Source: Streptomyces sp. NBC_01723 (GTDB lineage Bacteria > Actinomycetota > Actinomycetes > Streptomycetales > Streptomycetaceae). Taken from it: DNA of 64,000 nt. Shown one piece after another: positions 17,069 to 26,947 of the stretch. The notes under the pieces were generated by a model. The model ran no database searches. It was not told the DNA's origin and worked only from the letters and a program-made list of their open reading frames with translations. The translations under genes and the position numbers were made by a program. Positions within the stretch are counted from its first letter, which is position 1. Each line of letters begins with the position of its first letter. The stretch lies in contig NZ_CP109171.1 in the NCBI RefSeq assembly GCF_036246005.1, forward strand, positions 7,428,001 through 7,492,000, given 5' to 3'.

Positions 17069-18946
17069 ATGCCATCCCGTACCCCCCGCACCCTCCTGAC
17101 CGCCCTCGCCGCGCTGACCCTGCTGGCGGCGGGCCCGGTCCTCACCACCCCCGCGGCCGCCGAGCCCTCCGCCGCCGCGGCCTGGGACACCGACCGCGCG
17201 GCGTCCGCGTACACCGCGAACCCCGCCGCGGTGACCGCCTCGGCCGGCGAGAACGCGGGCACCGCACCCGGTCTGGCCTTCGACGGCAACGGTGCCACCC
17301 GCTGGTCCAGCGACTTCACCGACGGCGCCTGGATCCGCGTCGACCTCGGCGCCACGATCCGCGTCGACCGCGTGACCCTGGACTGGGAGGCCGCCTACGG
17401 CAAGAGATACGTGCTGGAGGCGTCCAGGAACGGCACCGACTGGACCCCCTTCTACACGGAGACCGCGGGCACGGGCGGGTCGGTCACCGCCCACACCTAC
17501 CCGCAGGAGGTCACCGCCCGCTACGTCCGCATGCGCGGCGTCGAACGGGCCACCCCCTACGGCTACTCCCTCTACTCCTTCAAGGTCTACGGCGGCGAAC
17601 CGGCCCCCGCGTCCACCACCCGCACCAACCTCGCCCTGAACCACCCGGCGTACGCGAACTTCTACCAGCACGCGGGCAACTCACCGGCGTTCGTCACCGA
17701 CGGCGGCCGCCCGGCCGACCTGAAGGCGGACGTGAGCCGCTGGTCCAGCGACTGGAACGCCGACCGCTGGGTCTCCGTCGACCTCGGCGCCACCTCGGTC
17801 GTCGACACCGTGGACCTGTACTGGGAGGCGGCGTACGCGGTGGACTACGAACTCCAGGTCTCCGACGACAACCGCACCTGGCGCACCGTGTACCGCCCCT
17901 CCGCGAGCGAGGTCGCCGCCCGCCGCGCCGACGTGAAGTCGCCGGGCGAGGCCACCGGCCGCCACGACAGCGTCCGCCTGCCGCAGCCCGCCACCGGCCG
18001 CTACGTCCGCATGCTCGGCAAGGAACGCCGCTCCTTCTACAACCCGGCCCCGTCGACAGCCCAGTTCGGCTACTCGCTCTACGAGTTCGAGGTCTGGGGC
18101 ACGGGAGGCAGCGCTTCGGCGGCATACCCGGCGCTGCCGGGCGAGCAGTCCGGCACGTACCGCACCACGTTCTTCGACGACTTCACGTCCGGCTCCCTCG
18201 ACCGGGCCAAGTGGCGCGTCGTGCGCACCGGCACGGAGATGGGCTCCGTCAACGGCGAGTCCCAGGCCTACGTCGACTCCGCCGACAACATCCGCCTGGA
18301 GAACGGCGCCCTGGTCCTGCGCGCCAAGCACTGCAAGGGCTGCACCAAGGCGGGCGGCGGCACCTACGACTTCACCTCGGGACGCATCGACACCAACACC
18401 ACATTCGACTTCACCTACGGAAAGGTCAGCGCCCGCATGAAGCTGCCGGTCGGCGACGGCTTCTGGCCGGCCTTCTGGATGCTGGGCAGCGACGTGGACG
18501 ACCCCTCGGTGTCCTGGCCGGCCTCCGGCGAGACCGACATCATGGAGAACATCGGCTACGGCGACTGGACCAGCAGCGCCCTGCACGGCCCCGGCTACTC
18601 CGCGGACGGCAACGTGGGGGCGCGGCAGGTGTACCCGGGCGGCGGCCGGGCCGACCAGTGGCACACCTACGCGGTGGAGTGGACGCCGACCGGCATGAAG
18701 TTCTCCGTCGACGACCGGATGGTCCAGGAGACGACCCGGAACAAGCTGGAGTCGACGCGGGGGGAGTGGGTCTTCGACCACGACCAGTACGTGATCCTCA
18801 ACCTGGCGCTGGGCGGCGCCTACCCGGCCGGCTGGAACAAGGTCACCAGCCCGTACTGGGGGCTGCCGCAGTCCAGCGTGGACCGGATCGCGGCCGGGGG
18901 AGTGCAGGCGGAGGTGGACTGGGTGCGGGTGGAGCAGAAGGGGTAG
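17069..18946 (+). CDS. Secreted GH16 endo-beta-glucanase with two discoidin modules
   Basis: Predicted 625-residue exported enzyme. A Sec signal (cleavage near PAAAE) is followed by two F5/8 type C (discoidin/CBM32-like) modules, about residues 45-175 and 185-350, each ending in a YGYSLY motif. The C-terminal GH16 catalytic domain (about 365-625) carries the signature GETDIMEN with both catalytic Glu residues, consistent with laminarinase-type endo-beta-1,3(4)-glucanase activity. GGAGGAG precedes the ATG. The two binding modules in front of the catalytic domain suggest attachment to insoluble glucan. Released oligosaccharides would feed the ABC importer and the GH1 and GH3 glucosidases upstream. 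Confidence 0.92.
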   Translation: MPSRTPRTLLTALAALTLLAAGPVLTTPAAAEPSAAAAWDTDRAASAYTANPAAVTASAGENAGTAPGLAFDGNGATRWSSDFTDGAWIRVDLGATIRVDRVTLDWEAAYGKRYVLEASRNGTDWTPFYTETAGTGGSVTAHTYPQEVTARYVRMRGVERATPYGYSLYSFKVYGGEPAPASTTRTNLALNHPAYANFYQHAGNSPAFVTDGGRPADLKADVSRWSSDWNADRWVSVDLGATSVVDTVDLYWEAAYAVDYELQVSDDNRTWRTVYRPSASEVAARRADVKSPGEATGRHDSVRLPQPATGRYVRMLGKERRSFYNPAPSTAQFGYSLYEFEVWGTGGSASAAYPALPGEQSGTYRTTFFDDFTSGSLDRAKWRVVRTGTEMGSVNGESQAYVDSADNIRLENGALVLRAKHCKGCTKAGGGTYDFTSGRIDTNTTFDFTYGKVSARMKLPVGDGFWPAFWMLGSDVDDPSVSWPASGETDIMENIGYGDWTSSALHGPGYSADGNVGARQVYPGGGRADQWHTYAVEWTPTGMKFSVDDRMVQETTRNKLESTRGEWVFDHDQYVILNLALGGAYPAGWNKVTSPYWGLPQSSVDRIAAGGVQAEVDWVRVEQKG

Positions 18947-18978
18947 CGGACGGGAGGGCCGTTCGGCCTGCCCGTCCG
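18947..18978. terminator. Bidirectional hairpin between GH16 and methyltransferase genes
   Basis: CGGACGGG (18947-18954) pairs with 18971-18978 and the stem continues inward with one mismatch to a 4-base loop (18961-18964). It fills the gap between two convergent stop codons. Confidence 0.75.
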
Positions 18979-19797
18979 TCAGGCACCCTTCCTCGCCACC
19001 CCGCCGTAGATGCCGATCGGCGGCGCGTCCGGCCGGGGCGTCTCCTCGGGGCGCCAGTCGGTGACCCGGACGAGCCCCGGTTCGACCAGCGCGAAGTCGC
19101 CGAACAGGTCGAGGACCTCGGCGTGCCGGCGCAGGTTCAGGGACGCGGTGGCGCTGTTGTAGACGGACGCCGCGTCCTCGCGCCGGTCCTCGTGGACGTC
19201 GCCCGTCGCGTGCGACAGCACGAGGTAGGACCCGTCGGGCAGCGCGTCGCGCAGGGTGGCGACGATGCCCGCCGGGTCCTCCGCGTCGGAGACGAAGTGC
19301 ACGACCGCCACCAGCAGCAGCGCCACCGGCCGGCCGAGGTCGATGACCTCGCGGACCTCGGGGTGGTCGAGGATCGCGCGGGGGTCGCGCAGGTCGGCCA
19401 GGACGACGGCGGTGTCCGGGTCGTCCGACAGCGCCGCCGAATGCGTACTGACGATGGGGTCGTTGTCGACGTAGGCGACCCGGGTCTCCGGGGCGATGGA
19501 CCGCGCGATCTGGTGGACGTTGGGCTCGGTGGGCAGACCCGTGCCCACGTCGAGTATCTGACGGACGCCGCCCTCGGCCACCACGTGCCGGACCGCGCGG
19601 TGCATGAAGCGCCGGTTGGCGAGGACACCCTCCCGCACCTCGGGCGCCACCTTCATGAACTGCTCGGCGGCCCGCTGGTCGACCTCGTAGTTGTCCTTGC
19701 CGCCGAGGAAGTAGTCGTACATCCGGGCGGGATGGGGCTTGCTCGTGTCGACCCGGTACGGGTGGGCGGCGTTCTCGCCACCGCTCAGGGAGGTCAT
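18979..19797 (-). CDS. DUF574-type SAM-dependent methyltransferase
   Basis: Predicted 272-residue protein of the DUF574 (Methyltransf_19) family, abundant in Streptomyces. Visible are the family start PHPARMYDYFLGGKDNYEVD, the SAM-binding loop ILDVGTGLPTEPNVHQ, and VAYVDNDPIV where the acidic residue should contact the SAM ribose. Substrates of the family are generally unknown; members often sit near regulatory or nucleotide-binding genes. The start at 19797 gives the typical family N-terminus and has GGAG about 10 bases upstream; an in-frame start at 19869 would add an unconserved tail. It lies 141 bases downstream of the DUF5682 gene on the same strand, so it could be a distal member of that operon, but the gap is large and the link weak. 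Confidence 0.85.
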   Translation of the reverse strand: MTSLSGGENAAHPYRVDTSKPHPARMYDYFLGGKDNYEVDQRAAEQFMKVAPEVREGVLANRRFMHRAVRHVVAEGGVRQILDVGTGLPTEPNVHQIARSIAPETRVAYVDNDPIVSTHSAALSDDPDTAVVLADLRDPRAILDHPEVREVIDLGRPVALLLVAVVHFVSDAEDPAGIVATLRDALPDGSYLVLSHATGDVHEDRREDAASVYNSATASLNLRRHAEVLDLFGDFALVEPGLVRVTDWRPEETPRPDAPPIGIYGGVARKGA

Positions 19798-19938
19798 GCG
19801 GCCTGACTCCGTCCTCAACTCGCGGGCCACCGGCGGGAGGAGCATGGCGACCGACTGTCGGAACATCATCTTGGCATGCTCCGCGCCCGGTCGCCCGGCT
19901 CCGGGGCCCGTCCGCCGCCGGAGTCGGCCCCGGCACCG

Positions 19939-22863
19939 TCAGCAGCGCGCGAGCACCGCCTCCCACGCCTCCCCGGCCTCCGGATGACGGGCCGTCAGCA
20001 TCGCGCCGGAGGCATCGGCACCCCTCCCCGCCTCCCAGGCGCCTTCGCACCCCAGCAGAGCGGCGACCGCATCGCAGGCCGCCGGGTGGGCGGCGAGCAG
20101 CCCCACGCCGGACGGACCGCGGCCTCCCGGCGACGCCTCGGAACCGGACCATTCCCCGGTGCACCCCAGCAGGTCCGCCACCGCGTCGCAGGCCGCCGGA
20201 TGCCTCGGCAGGAGCGCGGCGCCCCGGGGCATCCGGTCGCCGGGGTCCGGCCGGGCGGCGTCCGCCGGCGCCGGGGACGCGTGCCACGGCGGCACCCAGG
20301 CGTCCAGCGCGGCGAGCCGTCCCGGGAAGATCCGCCCCGCCTCCCGGACCAGCAGCGGCGCCAGTTCCGCGGCTCCCGAGCGCAACGTCGTGATCAACAG
20401 AGGCAGCCACGGCAGCAGCACCGGGTCGGGCAGCCGTGCGAACGCGTTCGACACCGCCTCCACCACCACGTCCGCCAGCCCCGGCACCGGCTCCAGCGCG
20501 TGCACGAACCCACTGAGGTAGCGCGGATACGAGGGCACCACCAGCGGGTTGTCCAGCAGCGCGTCGCACCGGGCCCGCAGCTCGGCCCGCGACAGGGTGC
20601 CGAGCCGCACCTGCGCCGCCCAGAGCAGGGCCGTCTTCGACGGGTCCCCGGGATGCGACTGCCCGACCGCCAGCTCCAGCTGGGCCCGGTCGCAGCCCAG
20701 CGACAGCGCCAGCCCCTCCATGCCGAACAGGAAGCCCAGCATCGCCGCGACCTGCCCGACCGTCGCGTCCTCGTCCTGGAACGCCGTCGGCAGCAGCGTG
20801 CAGTAGTGGGCGTAGCCGGCCTTCACGAACGACTCGATCCACGGCGGCAGCACCGGCTCGCTCGTCCGGTAGTACGCCAGCAGCGCCCGCACCCGGCGCA
20901 GCACCTCCGGGGCGCCGTCGACCGTGCGCTCGGTGGCGAGCACCTTCAGCGCGTGGCCGCCCAGCTCGTCCGCGAGGCGCCGGCCGCGCAGGTACAGCGT
21001 GGCGTCCTCGACCGCCGCGAGCACGTCCGCGGTCGTCGCCCGCGGACCGTAGGCGTCGCGCCGCAGCCGCTGTTCGAGGACCTGCTCGATGCTCACGCCC
21101 TCGTAGCCCAGCTCGACGAGCGCCCGCTGGTGGGTGCCCAGCGAGAGGTCCCAGGACTCCTGGACGGACCGCTCACCGAGCCGCCGCTCACCCATGATCG
21201 GGCGGGCCGCGCCCCGCGGCAGGAGGCGGCGCAGCATCCACAGCGCGTCGGAGCAGGCCGCCAGCTCCGGCCGGGCGGCCATGTCGAGCAGGGCCCGCCG
21301 CACCCCGCGCTGCTCGGGCTTCAGCTCCAGCGGGGCGAGGCGGTCGTACACGTCGCGAGCCAGCGGCGGCAGCGACTCGTACCCGACCCGGCCGATCCGG
21401 TCCCCGCCCATCATGATCTCGACCAGCCGCCGCACGTCCCGCCGCCCGGGCACGCTGTCCTTCTCGATGCAGGTGACCGCCGCGTCCTGGAAGTCGTACG
21501 GTGTCGGCTTGGCCCGGTCCCGCATCCCGGCCAGCAGGATCGACGTCTCGAAGACGGCGATGGCGTCCGCCGTCGAGGCGAGGTACCCGTTGCGCCGGGC
21601 CGCCCGCACGATCTCCACCGACCAGCCGAGCAGTTCCTCCTCGTCCAGCCGGTCGATCGCGGGCGGTCTGCGCAGGAAGCCGGACAGCCTGTCCGCGGAG
21701 GGCCCGGGGGTGGCGGCCGGGACGACGGCCGCCTTCTTCGCCGCGGACTTCCGCCGGCCGGCCTGCCCCTCGAGGACGTACGGGTTCACCCGGCTCCGCC
21801 TGAGTCCATTGGCCCACTCCGTCGCCGCGATCGACACCGAACCGGGGGCCAGGCCGAACTGCGCCTCGATCGCCGCGTGGCTGGACGGGATCAGCCCGTA
21901 CTGCCAGGTGGTGGCCGTGCGCGGCGGGATCGTGAACGTGTCCGACCCGCCCGCCACACCGAACTCCTCGACGCGGCTGGCCGCGTGGAACGCCCCGCAC
22001 ACGTACAGGCAGTCCCGCGGGTCCGTGCCGCTCGCCGCCAGGTGCTCGCGCATCCGCGTCCACATGTACCGCTCGCGGTCCTCGTCCACCCGGAGCCGGG
22101 ATCCCTCGCCGGGGGCGAGCCGGCGGAACAGGCTGCCGATGAGGAACATGACCTGGCGGTAGGTGGCGTGGTCGCTGTCCCCGAGGGGGACCTCCACGTA
22201 CTGGTGCCACCACTCCGACCAGTGCCGTACCTTGCCGTGGCGCAGCAGGTGCTCCTCCAGTTCGGCGAAGCGCGGCCGCAGGTCGCCCAGTTCGACGCCG
22301 ACGGCCTCACCGTGCAGCGCGGCCTCCTCCTCCTTGGGGGTGTCGTCGGCCTCGGTGGTCCCGCCCTCAGGCCCGGCGCCGCCGTTCCACTGGAAGACGT
22401 GGTCCGCGGACCGGTCCACGAGCACCAGGTCGACGCCCGGGGTGTCCAGGGCGTAGGCGATCGCCTGGTACTCGGCGGACGCCTCCGTGACCGGTGCCAC
22501 CACCGACAAAGGGGCCCACTGGGCGGGGAAGCCCTCGACGTCGCCGGCGAAGGCCTGCACCGCCACCGGCAGCCGGCAGTTGCGCAGCTCGGCCAGGAGC
22601 GGAGCCATGTCCTCGCACAGCTCCAGGTAGACCACCTTGGGCTGCTTCTCGCGCAGTCGGCGGGCCATGGCGGTGGCGGAGGCGGGGGAGTGGTGGCAGA
22701 CCGGGAAGATCTCCAGCGGTTCGCGTACCGCGCGGTCCACGTCGTCGACCAGTCCGAGCAGGATGCCCTCCAGGGCGTCGGGCCCGTCCGCGAAGGCCGC
22801 CGCGGCCTCCTGGAGCTGTCCGCGCAGCGCGGCGAACGAGGTGTTCTCCTGCGCCCCGCTCAT
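19939..22863 (-). CDS. DUF5682 protein, YehM-like
   Basis: Predicted 974-residue protein, no signal or membrane segments. The N-terminal part (about residues 35-170) carries the DUF5682 pattern: FPVCHHSPASA, then VVYLELCEDM, and later YALDTPGVDLVLVDRS. The long middle is helical and Leu/Arg-rich. The family includes E. coli YehM and has no assigned biochemistry. Its ATG overlaps the stop of the MoxR gene (ATGA), so the two are translationally coupled. Odd: the last 100 residues (19942-20241) contain three related blocks, two with HPAACDAV and a third with HPEAGEAW, perhaps helical repeats for protein contacts. It is the last gene of the operon. Function is unknown; in comparable loci the ATPase and vWA partner are thought to act on or through such a protein. 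Confidence 0.8.
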   Translation of the reverse strand: MSGAQENTSFAALRGQLQEAAAAFADGPDALEGILLGLVDDVDRAVREPLEIFPVCHHSPASATAMARRLREKQPKVVYLELCEDMAPLLAELRNCRLPVAVQAFAGDVEGFPAQWAPLSVVAPVTEASAEYQAIAYALDTPGVDLVLVDRSADHVFQWNGGAGPEGGTTEADDTPKEEEAALHGEAVGVELGDLRPRFAELEEHLLRHGKVRHWSEWWHQYVEVPLGDSDHATYRQVMFLIGSLFRRLAPGEGSRLRVDEDRERYMWTRMREHLAASGTDPRDCLYVCGAFHAASRVEEFGVAGGSDTFTIPPRTATTWQYGLIPSSHAAIEAQFGLAPGSVSIAATEWANGLRRSRVNPYVLEGQAGRRKSAAKKAAVVPAATPGPSADRLSGFLRRPPAIDRLDEEELLGWSVEIVRAARRNGYLASTADAIAVFETSILLAGMRDRAKPTPYDFQDAAVTCIEKDSVPGRRDVRRLVEIMMGGDRIGRVGYESLPPLARDVYDRLAPLELKPEQRGVRRALLDMAARPELAACSDALWMLRRLLPRGAARPIMGERRLGERSVQESWDLSLGTHQRALVELGYEGVSIEQVLEQRLRRDAYGPRATTADVLAAVEDATLYLRGRRLADELGGHALKVLATERTVDGAPEVLRRVRALLAYYRTSEPVLPPWIESFVKAGYAHYCTLLPTAFQDEDATVGQVAAMLGFLFGMEGLALSLGCDRAQLELAVGQSHPGDPSKTALLWAAQVRLGTLSRAELRARCDALLDNPLVVPSYPRYLSGFVHALEPVPGLADVVVEAVSNAFARLPDPVLLPWLPLLITTLRSGAAELAPLLVREAGRIFPGRLAALDAWVPPWHASPAPADAARPDPGDRMPRGAALLPRHPAACDAVADLLGCTGEWSGSEASPGGRGPSGVGLLAAHPAACDAVAALLGCEGAWEAGRGADASGAMLTARHPEAGEAWEAVLARC

Positions 22864-23984
22864 GACAGGGTGGCGATCGCGTCGCGGCCGCCCTCCAGGA
22901 ACTCCGTCCAGGGGCCGCCCTCCTCCTTGCCGCGCGGCTCGACGACACCGTGCAGGTACTTGTTGAGGATGGCGAGGTCCTCGGGCTCGCGCCGGGTCAG
23001 GGAGCCGACCAGCGAGGCGGCGAGGGTGCGGGCGGTCAGGGCGCTCTCCCCGAAGAAGTTGCTGTGCAGGACGGCGTCCTCCAGCACGCCGATCTGCTCG
23101 GCCGTCGACAGCGCCGACTCCAGCCGTTCGTCGTCGCTGCCGGCCGCCGCGGCGGAGGCGCGCAGGTCGGCGAAGCTGCGCAGCAGCACGTCGAGCAGGG
23201 TGGGCGGCACGTCGAGGTCGATGGAGTGCCGGCGCAGCAGCTCCTCGGTGCGGAAGCGGACGATCTCCGCCTCGCTCCTCTTGTTGGTCACGACGGGGAT
23301 GCGGACGAAGTTGAACCGGCGCTTGAGCGCGGACGACAGGTCGTTGACGCCCCGGTCGCGGCTGTTGGCGGTGGCGATGACGGAGAAGCCCGGCTTGGCG
23401 AACACGATGTTGTCGTCGCCGCCGCCGCTCTCCAGCTCGGGGACGGAGATGTACTTCTCGGAGAGGATCGAGATCAGCGCGTCCTGCACGTCGCTCGTGG
23501 ACCGCGTCAGCTCCTCGAAGCGCCCGATCGAGCCGGCCTCCATCGCGGTCATGATCGGTGAGGGGATCATCGACTCGCGGGACTGCCCCTTGGCGATGAC
23601 CATGGAGACGTTCCACGAGTACTTGATGTGGTCCTCGGTGGTGCCGGCGGTGCCCTGCACCACCAGCGTGGAGTTCCGGCTGATCGCGGCGGACAGCAGT
23701 TCGGCCAGCCAGCTCTTGCCGGTCCCCGGGTCGCCGATGAGCAGCAGCCCGCGGTCGGAGGCGAGGGTGACGATGGAGCGCTCGACGAAGCTCCGGTCGC
23801 CGAACCACTTCTGGGACACCTCCCGGTCCAGGCCGTCGGACCGCTCGGAGCCGAGGATGAACAGGCGGACCATCTTGGGCGACAGCCGCCAGGAGAACGG
23901 CCGGGGGCCGTCGTCGACCGACTCCAGCCAGTCGAGTTCCTCGGCGTACTTGATCTCGGCGGGGGCGCGCAGCAGTTCGGACAT
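22860..23984 (-). CDS. MoxR-type AAA+ ATPase, YehL-like
   Basis: Predicted 374-residue AAA+ ATPase. Walker A is GDPGTGKS (residues 84-91), followed by the MoxR core: DHIKYSWN, a Walker B region around RFEELTRSTSDVQDALISILSEK, sensor 1 VIATANSRDRGVNDL and the arginine finger in ALKRRFNFV. MoxR ATPases form hexameric rings that work with vWA-domain partners in remodelling or metal insertion (RavA-ViaA, NorQ-NorD, ChlI-ChlD). Here the vWA gene is next upstream. The ATG at 23984 lies 54 bases after the vWA stop, and the stop overlaps the DUF5682 start. The Walker B acidic pair is less canonical (IGRFEEL) than in textbook MoxR, but the fold signature is complete. Confidence 0.92.
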   Translation of the reverse strand: MSELLRAPAEIKYAEELDWLESVDDGPRPFSWRLSPKMVRLFILGSERSDGLDREVSQKWFGDRSFVERSIVTLASDRGLLLIGDPGTGKSWLAELLSAAISRNSTLVVQGTAGTTEDHIKYSWNVSMVIAKGQSRESMIPSPIMTAMEAGSIGRFEELTRSTSDVQDALISILSEKYISVPELESGGGDDNIVFAKPGFSVIATANSRDRGVNDLSSALKRRFNFVRIPVVTNKRSEAEIVRFRTEELLRRHSIDLDVPPTLLDVLLRSFADLRASAAAAGSDDERLESALSTAEQIGVLEDAVLHSNFFGESALTARTLAASLVGSLTRREPEDLAILNKYLHGVVEPRGKEEGGPWTEFLEGGRDAIATLS

Positions 23985-24038
23985 GGGTGAGGGGCCTTTC
24001 CTTGCGGTGAGCGCGACGGTCGGGTGGGCGTCCGTCGG

Positions 24039-25544
24039 TCAGGTGAGGAACGTCTTGAGTTCGTGCACGAGCTTCTTGATGTGGCCGGAGATCACCGGCG
24101 CGCCGAGGTCCTTGAACCGCTCCCGGAACCACGGGTTGACGCTGCCGCGCCCGGAGCTGGTCACCGAGCCGACCGGGATGAACTTCGCCCCCGAGCGGTG
24201 GACGGCGGCCATGGCGTCGAACAGCTCCTGCCGGCGCCATTCGTAGAAGTCGGAGATCCACACCACGACCGTGTTGCGCGGCTCGGCGATCTTCGGCTGG
24301 GCCAGCGCCATGGCGACCGTGCCGTCGGTGCCGCCGCCGAGCTTGGTGCGCAGCAGCGTCTCGAACGGGTCGTGCGCCCAGGGCGTGAGGTCGAGTGCCT
24401 GGGTGTCGTACGCGATGAGGTGGACGTCGACCTTCGGCAGCCCGGCGAAGATGGAGGCCAGGATGGTGCAGTTGACCATGGAGTCGACCATGGAGCCCGA
24501 CTGGTCCACGACCACGACGAGGCGTTGCGGTGTCGTCCTGCGGCCGGTGTGCCGGTAGTAGAGGCGGTCGACGTAGAGCCGCTCCTCCTCCGGGCTCCAG
24601 TTGGTGAGGTTCTTCCAGACGGTGCGGTCGATGTCGAGGTTGCGGAAGACCCGCTTGGGCGGCACGGACCGGTCCAGCTCGCCCGCCGTGGACTTCTCGA
24701 CCTGGGTGCGCAGCACCTCGGTGACCTCGTCGACGTAGCGCCGGATGAGCGCCTTGGCGTTGGCCAGCGCGACGCCCGAGAGGTTGTCCTTGTCGCGCAG
24801 CAACTGCTCGATCAGGGACATGCTCGGCGTCAGCCGGGAGGCCAGCGCGGGATCGGCCAGCACCTCGCGCAGCCGCATGCGCCGGACGAGTCCGGCCTCG
24901 ACGGCGGCGAGTTCGGGACCGATCGCCGGGACCAGCCGGTCCAGGCCGGGCACCGGGCCGCCTGCGCCGGTGCCCGCCGGGCTCACCCCGGTGCCGGGCG
25001 CTCCCGCCCCGCCCGCCGGGCCCCGCCCGCCCCGCAGCTCGCCGGGGCGGCAGCCGAGGGCGCGCTCCAGCCAGTCGGCGTCGGACTGCCAGCGCGCCAG
25101 CTGTCCGGCGGTCACGTTGCCGGAGCCGGTGGTGAAGACGTTCAGCAGCAGCTTGGAGGCGAGCGCCGCGCGCCGCACCTCCTCGGCCCGGTCCCGGTCG
25201 CCGGCCTCCCGCGGCTCGGGCGCCATCAGCCCGTCGAACTCGGCGGCCAGTTCCGGGTGCCGCTGGACGACGGAGTCGACGGAGGCGCCGGGATCGAGCA
25301 GGGCCGGGGGAAGCCCCACGTCCTCGACGACGGCGAGGCTCGCCGATTCCAGGGCGGCCTGCTCCTCGGGGTCGAAGAGACGGGCCAGCAGGCGCCAGTA
25401 GAGGACCTGGCGGCGGTTGTCGTCGGCGTGGGGGTCGGAATCGAGGGAGGGGGTCTGCCGGCCGGGGGCGGGGTGGCCGGGGCCTGCGGCCTGACCGGTG
25501 GGCTGGTCGGGGCCGGGGGTCTGCCCGGCGGCGGGGTGGGTCAT
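24039..25544 (-). CDS. von Willebrand A domain protein, YehP-like
   Basis: Predicted 501-residue cytoplasmic protein. The N-terminal 330 residues are helical with a low-complexity Gly/Pro/Ala stretch in the middle. The C-terminal vWA domain starts near residue 340 with an intact MIDAS motif DQSGSM (Asp347), the Thr of GGGTDGT and the Asp of WISDFYEW, so divalent metal binding is expected. It overlaps the upstream gene by 4 bases (ATGA) and is followed by the MoxR ATPase. The vWA protein is the likely adaptor linking the ATPase ring to its target. The N-terminal 30 residues (Gly/Pro/Gln-rich) are probably disordered. Confidence 0.9.
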   Translation of the reverse strand: MTHPAAGQTPGPDQPTGQAAGPGHPAPGRQTPSLDSDPHADDNRRQVLYWRLLARLFDPEEQAALESASLAVVEDVGLPPALLDPGASVDSVVQRHPELAAEFDGLMAPEPREAGDRDRAEEVRRAALASKLLLNVFTTGSGNVTAGQLARWQSDADWLERALGCRPGELRGGRGPAGGAGAPGTGVSPAGTGAGGPVPGLDRLVPAIGPELAAVEAGLVRRMRLREVLADPALASRLTPSMSLIEQLLRDKDNLSGVALANAKALIRRYVDEVTEVLRTQVEKSTAGELDRSVPPKRVFRNLDIDRTVWKNLTNWSPEEERLYVDRLYYRHTGRRTTPQRLVVVVDQSGSMVDSMVNCTILASIFAGLPKVDVHLIAYDTQALDLTPWAHDPFETLLRTKLGGGTDGTVAMALAQPKIAEPRNTVVVWISDFYEWRRQELFDAMAAVHRSGAKFIPVGSVTSSGRGSVNPWFRERFKDLGAPVISGHIKKLVHELKTFLT

Positions 25545-26947
25545 TTCCGCAGCAGCTTCCCGGCGCGCTCGCGCAGCACCTTCACGGCGTCGGTGGCGGC
25601 CTTCTCGGCCCGCACACCCGCCTTGTCGGTGGTCCCGCCGGCCCAGGCCCCGGCGTGCACGGCCACGGACTTCCCCCGGGCAGTGCGCTCGACGGCGAGC
25701 GGCTGCAGCAGGAACTCCCCGGCGTCCCAGCGCAACAGCCCCAGACAGGCACCGGAGGCGGTGACCGCCTTCGGGGTGAGCGGTCCGGCGGCCGGCACGC
25801 GGTCCGTGTCGACCCGCAGACGGCACCCGGCGATGTCGAGGACGACGACGCCGTCCTCCTCCCGCACGCCGTACCCCTCGACCAGCACGGGCACCGCGAT
25901 CCGGGCGGGGTGCCGGTCCAGCGGCGACACGGCGTACGCGGCCGCCGCGGGCAGCGCCACCCGGGCCGTGGCGAACACGTCGGCCTCCGCGCCGGGACGC
26001 GCACACGCGTCGTCCCACAGCAGGTCGCCCTCGGCCGTGACCGGCATTCCCTCCAGCTCCACGGCCCGGCCCTCGCCCACCGCCGCCAGCAGCGACATGT
26101 GCGGACGCAGCAGCTGCCACAGCCCGGCACCGACCACCGTGTCCGGCTTCGGGGCGGACACGGAGGCCCGCACCAGCCGGGGCACACCGCCGTCGGCCGG
26201 CTCGAACACCGCGTGCACCTGCCCTTGGACGGCGGTGGCGTGCTCGTGGACGTCGACGCCGAGCGGCAGCAGACGTCCGGTGGCCGAACCCGTGACGGGC
26301 GCGGACACGGCCCCCGGCAGCGTCAGCAGCACGGCCCGCGACCACAGGTCGGCCCAGCGGCGCACCGGCACCCGCTCCAGGGCGGCGCCGGGACAGCAGG
26401 CGGCCAGCTCGGCGGCGAACCCGTCGAGCAGCGTGGCGAGCCGGCGCAGGGCCGGGTCGGCCAGCAGCGCGGAGACCACGGGCGCGGCCCCGCCCACGAG
26501 GTCGTGGTCGATGCCCCGCCAGCCGGCCCGCGCCAGGTCGCACAGCCAACTGCGCGCCGCGACCATGAGGTTCGGGGCGTGGGCCGGAGCGTCGGCCGGT
26601 CGCGCATCCGTCCCGTCGGCCGGCACGTCGGCCGCGGGGCGCCCCACGACCTCGTCCACGCGCAGGACCAGCGCGTCGTGCACGGCTCCGAGCAGCGCGG
26701 TGCGGGCGGCGGCGAGTGCGACGAAGTGCTCCTCGTCGCCCGCGCCGGCGACCGTCTTCTCCGCGGCCTCGGCCACCCGTGCGGCCAGCGGCGTCCCCGC
26801 CACGGCATCGGCGAGTCCGGCGAGGCCGTCGGCCTGCCCCGGCTGCGGGCGGAGCAGTCCGCCGACGAGCGCGGCGTCGAACCCGTCCACCGCCGCGAGC
26901 GCCTCGTCGAGGCCGTCGACGTCGTCCAGAAGCAGGTCGGCACGCAT
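25541..26947 (-). CDS. Unknown protein of the MoxR-vWA operon
   Basis: Predicted 468-residue soluble protein rich in Ala, Leu and Val. I recognise no domain. The first 230 residues look helical and the second half looks beta-rich (VVLDIAGCRLRVDTDRVP). It starts one base inside the stop of the SWIM-like gene (TGATG) and ends overlapping the vWA start (ATGA), so it is an integral member of the operon. Together with the upstream 172-residue protein it would make about 640 residues, close to the length I recall for E. coli YehQ (about 650, SWIM domain), raising the possibility that these are two halves of a YehQ-like protein. That is inference only. Confidence 0.75.
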   Translation of the reverse strand: MRADLLLDDVDGLDEALAAVDGFDAALVGGLLRPQPGQADGLAGLADAVAGTPLAARVAEAAEKTVAGAGDEEHFVALAAARTALLGAVHDALVLRVDEVVGRPAADVPADGTDARPADAPAHAPNLMVAARSWLCDLARAGWRGIDHDLVGGAAPVVSALLADPALRRLATLLDGFAAELAACCPGAALERVPVRRWADLWSRAVLLTLPGAVSAPVTGSATGRLLPLGVDVHEHATAVQGQVHAVFEPADGGVPRLVRASVSAPKPDTVVGAGLWQLLRPHMSLLAAVGEGRAVELEGMPVTAEGDLLWDDACARPGAEADVFATARVALPAAAAYAVSPLDRHPARIAVPVLVEGYGVREEDGVVVLDIAGCRLRVDTDRVPAAGPLTPKAVTASGACLGLLRWDAGEFLLQPLAVERTARGKSVAVHAGAWAGGTTDKAGVRAEKAATDAVKVLRERAGKLLRK

